Below, piece after piece: positions 63,016-64,000 of a stretch of DNA of 64,000 nt (positions are counted from its first letter, which is position 1; each line of letters begins with the position of its first letter). The stretch lies in NCBI GenBank assembly GCA_017347465.1, contig AP021858.1, positions 434,001 through 498,000 on the forward strand, read 5' to 3'. The stretch is from Candidatus Nitrosymbiomonas proteolyticus. Lineage in GTDB: Bacteria; Armatimonadota; Fimbriimonadia; Fimbriimonadales; Fimbriimonadaceae. The notes under the pieces are model-generated. The model saw only the letters and a list, made by a program, of their open reading frames with translations. It did not search any database and was not told where the DNA came from. A program made the position numbers and the translations under genes.

Positions 63016-63581
63016 TCTAAATCAGATTCGGGAATCGATCCCGCTAAGCCGGCCAATTGGCGCTGGATGAGCTTTCGCCCTCGGAACAACCGTGAGCGAA
63101 CCGTCCCAATCGGAACCTCCATCGCTTCGCTGGCCTCTTCATACGTCATGTCTTCTACATCGCAGAAATGCACCGCGAGCCGATAGGGTTCCGGCAATGT
63201 CTCAATGGCCCTAAGAATCTCGTCGGCATCGAGCCTGTCGGCGATCACCGACCAGAACGTGGAATCCGGTTCTTCCACCAGTTCGATGTCGTCGATGTTG
63301 TCGACCGGCCGCGCCGATCTTAGGTTCATAAGGCGCTCGTTCCGAAGGATTCGAATGAGCCAACTCCGCAAGAACCGGCCATCGAACCGGTCCCATTGCT
63401 GGTAGGCCTTGAGCAGCGTCGTTTGCACAAGGTCTTCGGCTTCTTCAGAAGTTGCGCCCATGCGGCGCGCCACTCGAAACAGAACGGAAAGCTCTGGCTC
63501 GACGGCCTTTTCGAAGTCGCGAGGTCGTAAGAAGTAACTCAAGGTCATTCCGGCGCGAGCCAACGATGACGCGCCGCGCAT
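63012..63581 (-). CDS. ECF-type sigma-70 factor
   Basis: 189 residues from the ATG at 63581 (178 from 63548). Sigma2 pattern ELSVLFRVARRMGATSEEAEDLVQTTLLKAYQQWDRF and sigma4 region ETLPEPYRLAVHFCDVEDMTYEEASEAMEVPIGTVRSRLFRGRKLI. Cotranscribed with the membrane anti-sigma. The ATG at 63581 has TACGCT 5 nt upstream, arguing for a leaderless transcript with the longer start. Confidence 0.93.
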   Translation of the reverse strand: MRGASSLARAGMTLSYFLRPRDFEKAVEPELSVLFRVARRMGATSEEAEDLVQTTLLKAYQQWDRFDGRFLRSWLIRILRNERLMNLRSARPVDNIDDIELVEEPDSTFWSVIADRLDADEILRAIETLPEPYRLAVHFCDVEDMTYEEASEAMEVPIGTVRSRLFRGRKLIQRQLAGLAGSIPESDLE

Positions 63582-63586
63582 TCCTA

Positions 63587-63592
63587 AGCGTA
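63587..63592 (-). promoter_or_regulatory. -10 box (TACGCT) for the sigma gene
   Basis: On the minus strand TACGCT lies 5 nt before the ATG at 63581. Confidence 0.4.
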
Positions 63593-63632
63593 CAACATCG
63601 CGCGCGCCGTTGGCTGGAACGCACTGACGGGG

Positions 63633-64000
63633 TCAGGGTTCAGGTGTCGGGATTTCGCCGAGATTCCAACCCGAAGCCGTCGCCGTCGCGGAGACCACCG
63701 TCCGCGCTTGCAGCCGAAGTCTCGGATCGACGAATTGCCTCAGGTCTTGCTCGATTCGTCGGACGGCTTCGGGGCCGACCACTTCCGGCGCTTCGATCCG
63801 AACCCTCACCCACACAACGCTTGCGCGCTCCTCGAATTGCACCTCCCCCACGACCGCACCGGGGATTACCGCCATGCGACGGCCGATCACTTCCGTCACC
63901 CTCTTCTGCAGAGCGATCTCAGATTCAGTCAGGCGCGGCGCTTTCTCCGGGACGGGATCGTAGATGAACCTCTCGGAGTTGGCGTCTCGGGTGAGAACCG
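63633..64000 (-). CDS. C-terminal part of an unidentified protein (5' end outside window)
   Basis: The minus-strand frame is open to the right edge and gives ~122 residues: a basic/acidic helical start (DANSERFIYDPVPEKAPRLTESEIALQKRVTEVI) and a beta-rich ending (VWVRVRIEAPEVVGPEAVRRIEQDL...LRLQARTVVSATATASGWNL). The alpha-beta alternation recalls the C-terminal domain of DUF389-type membrane proteins, but this is weak. Gene start lies beyond the window. Confidence 0.5.
   Translation of the reverse strand, partial: VLTRDANSERFIYDPVPEKAPRLTESEIALQKRVTEVIGRRMAVIPGAVVGEVQFEERASVVWVRVRIEAPEVVGPEAVRRIEQDLRQFVDPRLRLQARTVVSATATASGWNLGEIPTPEP

Overview
The window is GC-rich (about 60% by eye), gene-dense bacterial DNA. 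Gene content suggests the Fimbriimonadia branch of the Armatimonadota: a pilMNOPQ operon of the Gram-negative, secretin-bearing type, a DUF1559-type pseudopilin, a PEP-CTERM protein, many secreted carbohydrate-active enzymes, and many genes whose -10 box sits only 5-9 nt before the start codon (leaderless mRNAs). No marker gene such as rRNA is present, so the assignment is an inference.

Layout. 1-6.9 kb: type IV pilus operon (ExeA-like ATPase end, HTH protein, PilM, N, O, P, Q). 7.0-10.0 kb: accessory patch with a HEXXH/Rhs-core/Cys-rich chimeric protein, a small membrane-anchored protein and several copies of a palindromic dispersed repeat. 10.0-15.4 kb: GH95 fucosidase and a large lipoprotein. 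15.5-19.4 kb: a truncated and a complete msrA flank a four-gene minus-strand operon (DUF1573-like, pseudopilin, Cys-rich secreted peptide, membrane protein), followed by tRNA-Ser. 19.5-30 kb: housekeeping and sugar-uptake genes (SRPBCC, sugar ABC importer without ATPase, ferritin, HD protein, esterase, MgtC, AlkA-like glycosylase) ending in tRNA-Gln and a 57-bp minisatellite. 30.4-31.2 kb: a frameshifted PEP-CTERM gene. 31.5-39.6 kb: nitrate respiration cluster: NarK facing a NarG-like subunit, a single polypeptide fusing NarH-like Fe-S, di-haem cytochrome c and NarI-like membrane domains, then a Rieske protein and cytochrome b. 39.6-41 kb: leuC. 41.1-44.4 kb: second Cys-rich peptide locus, with a secreted 644-residue protein and a VKOR-thioredoxin fusion. 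44.4-45.1 kb: HicB with a HicA gene broken by the dispersed repeat. 45.1-64 kb: cupin, galT, a 1620-residue glycosidase/esterase fusion, glycosylasparaginase, Gfo/Idh oxidoreductase and ABC exporter, GYF protein, a frameshifted rhomboid-like gene, polyprenyl synthase, DUF1015, MBL-fold, TPR, and an anti-sigma/ECF sigma pair.

The most unusual material is (i) the nitrate reductase in which beta, cytochrome c and gamma parts are one chain, genetically joined to a Rieske/cytochrome b complex, suggesting menaquinol -> bc -> cytochrome c -> nitrate reductase electron flow; (ii) two loci pairing Cys-rich exported peptides with unusual partners, one with its own disulfide-forming enzyme; (iii) a dispersed palindromic repeat family concentrated around accessory genes and sitting inside hicA; and (iv) two independent single-base losses in G runs that break otherwise good genes, which may be assembly errors.
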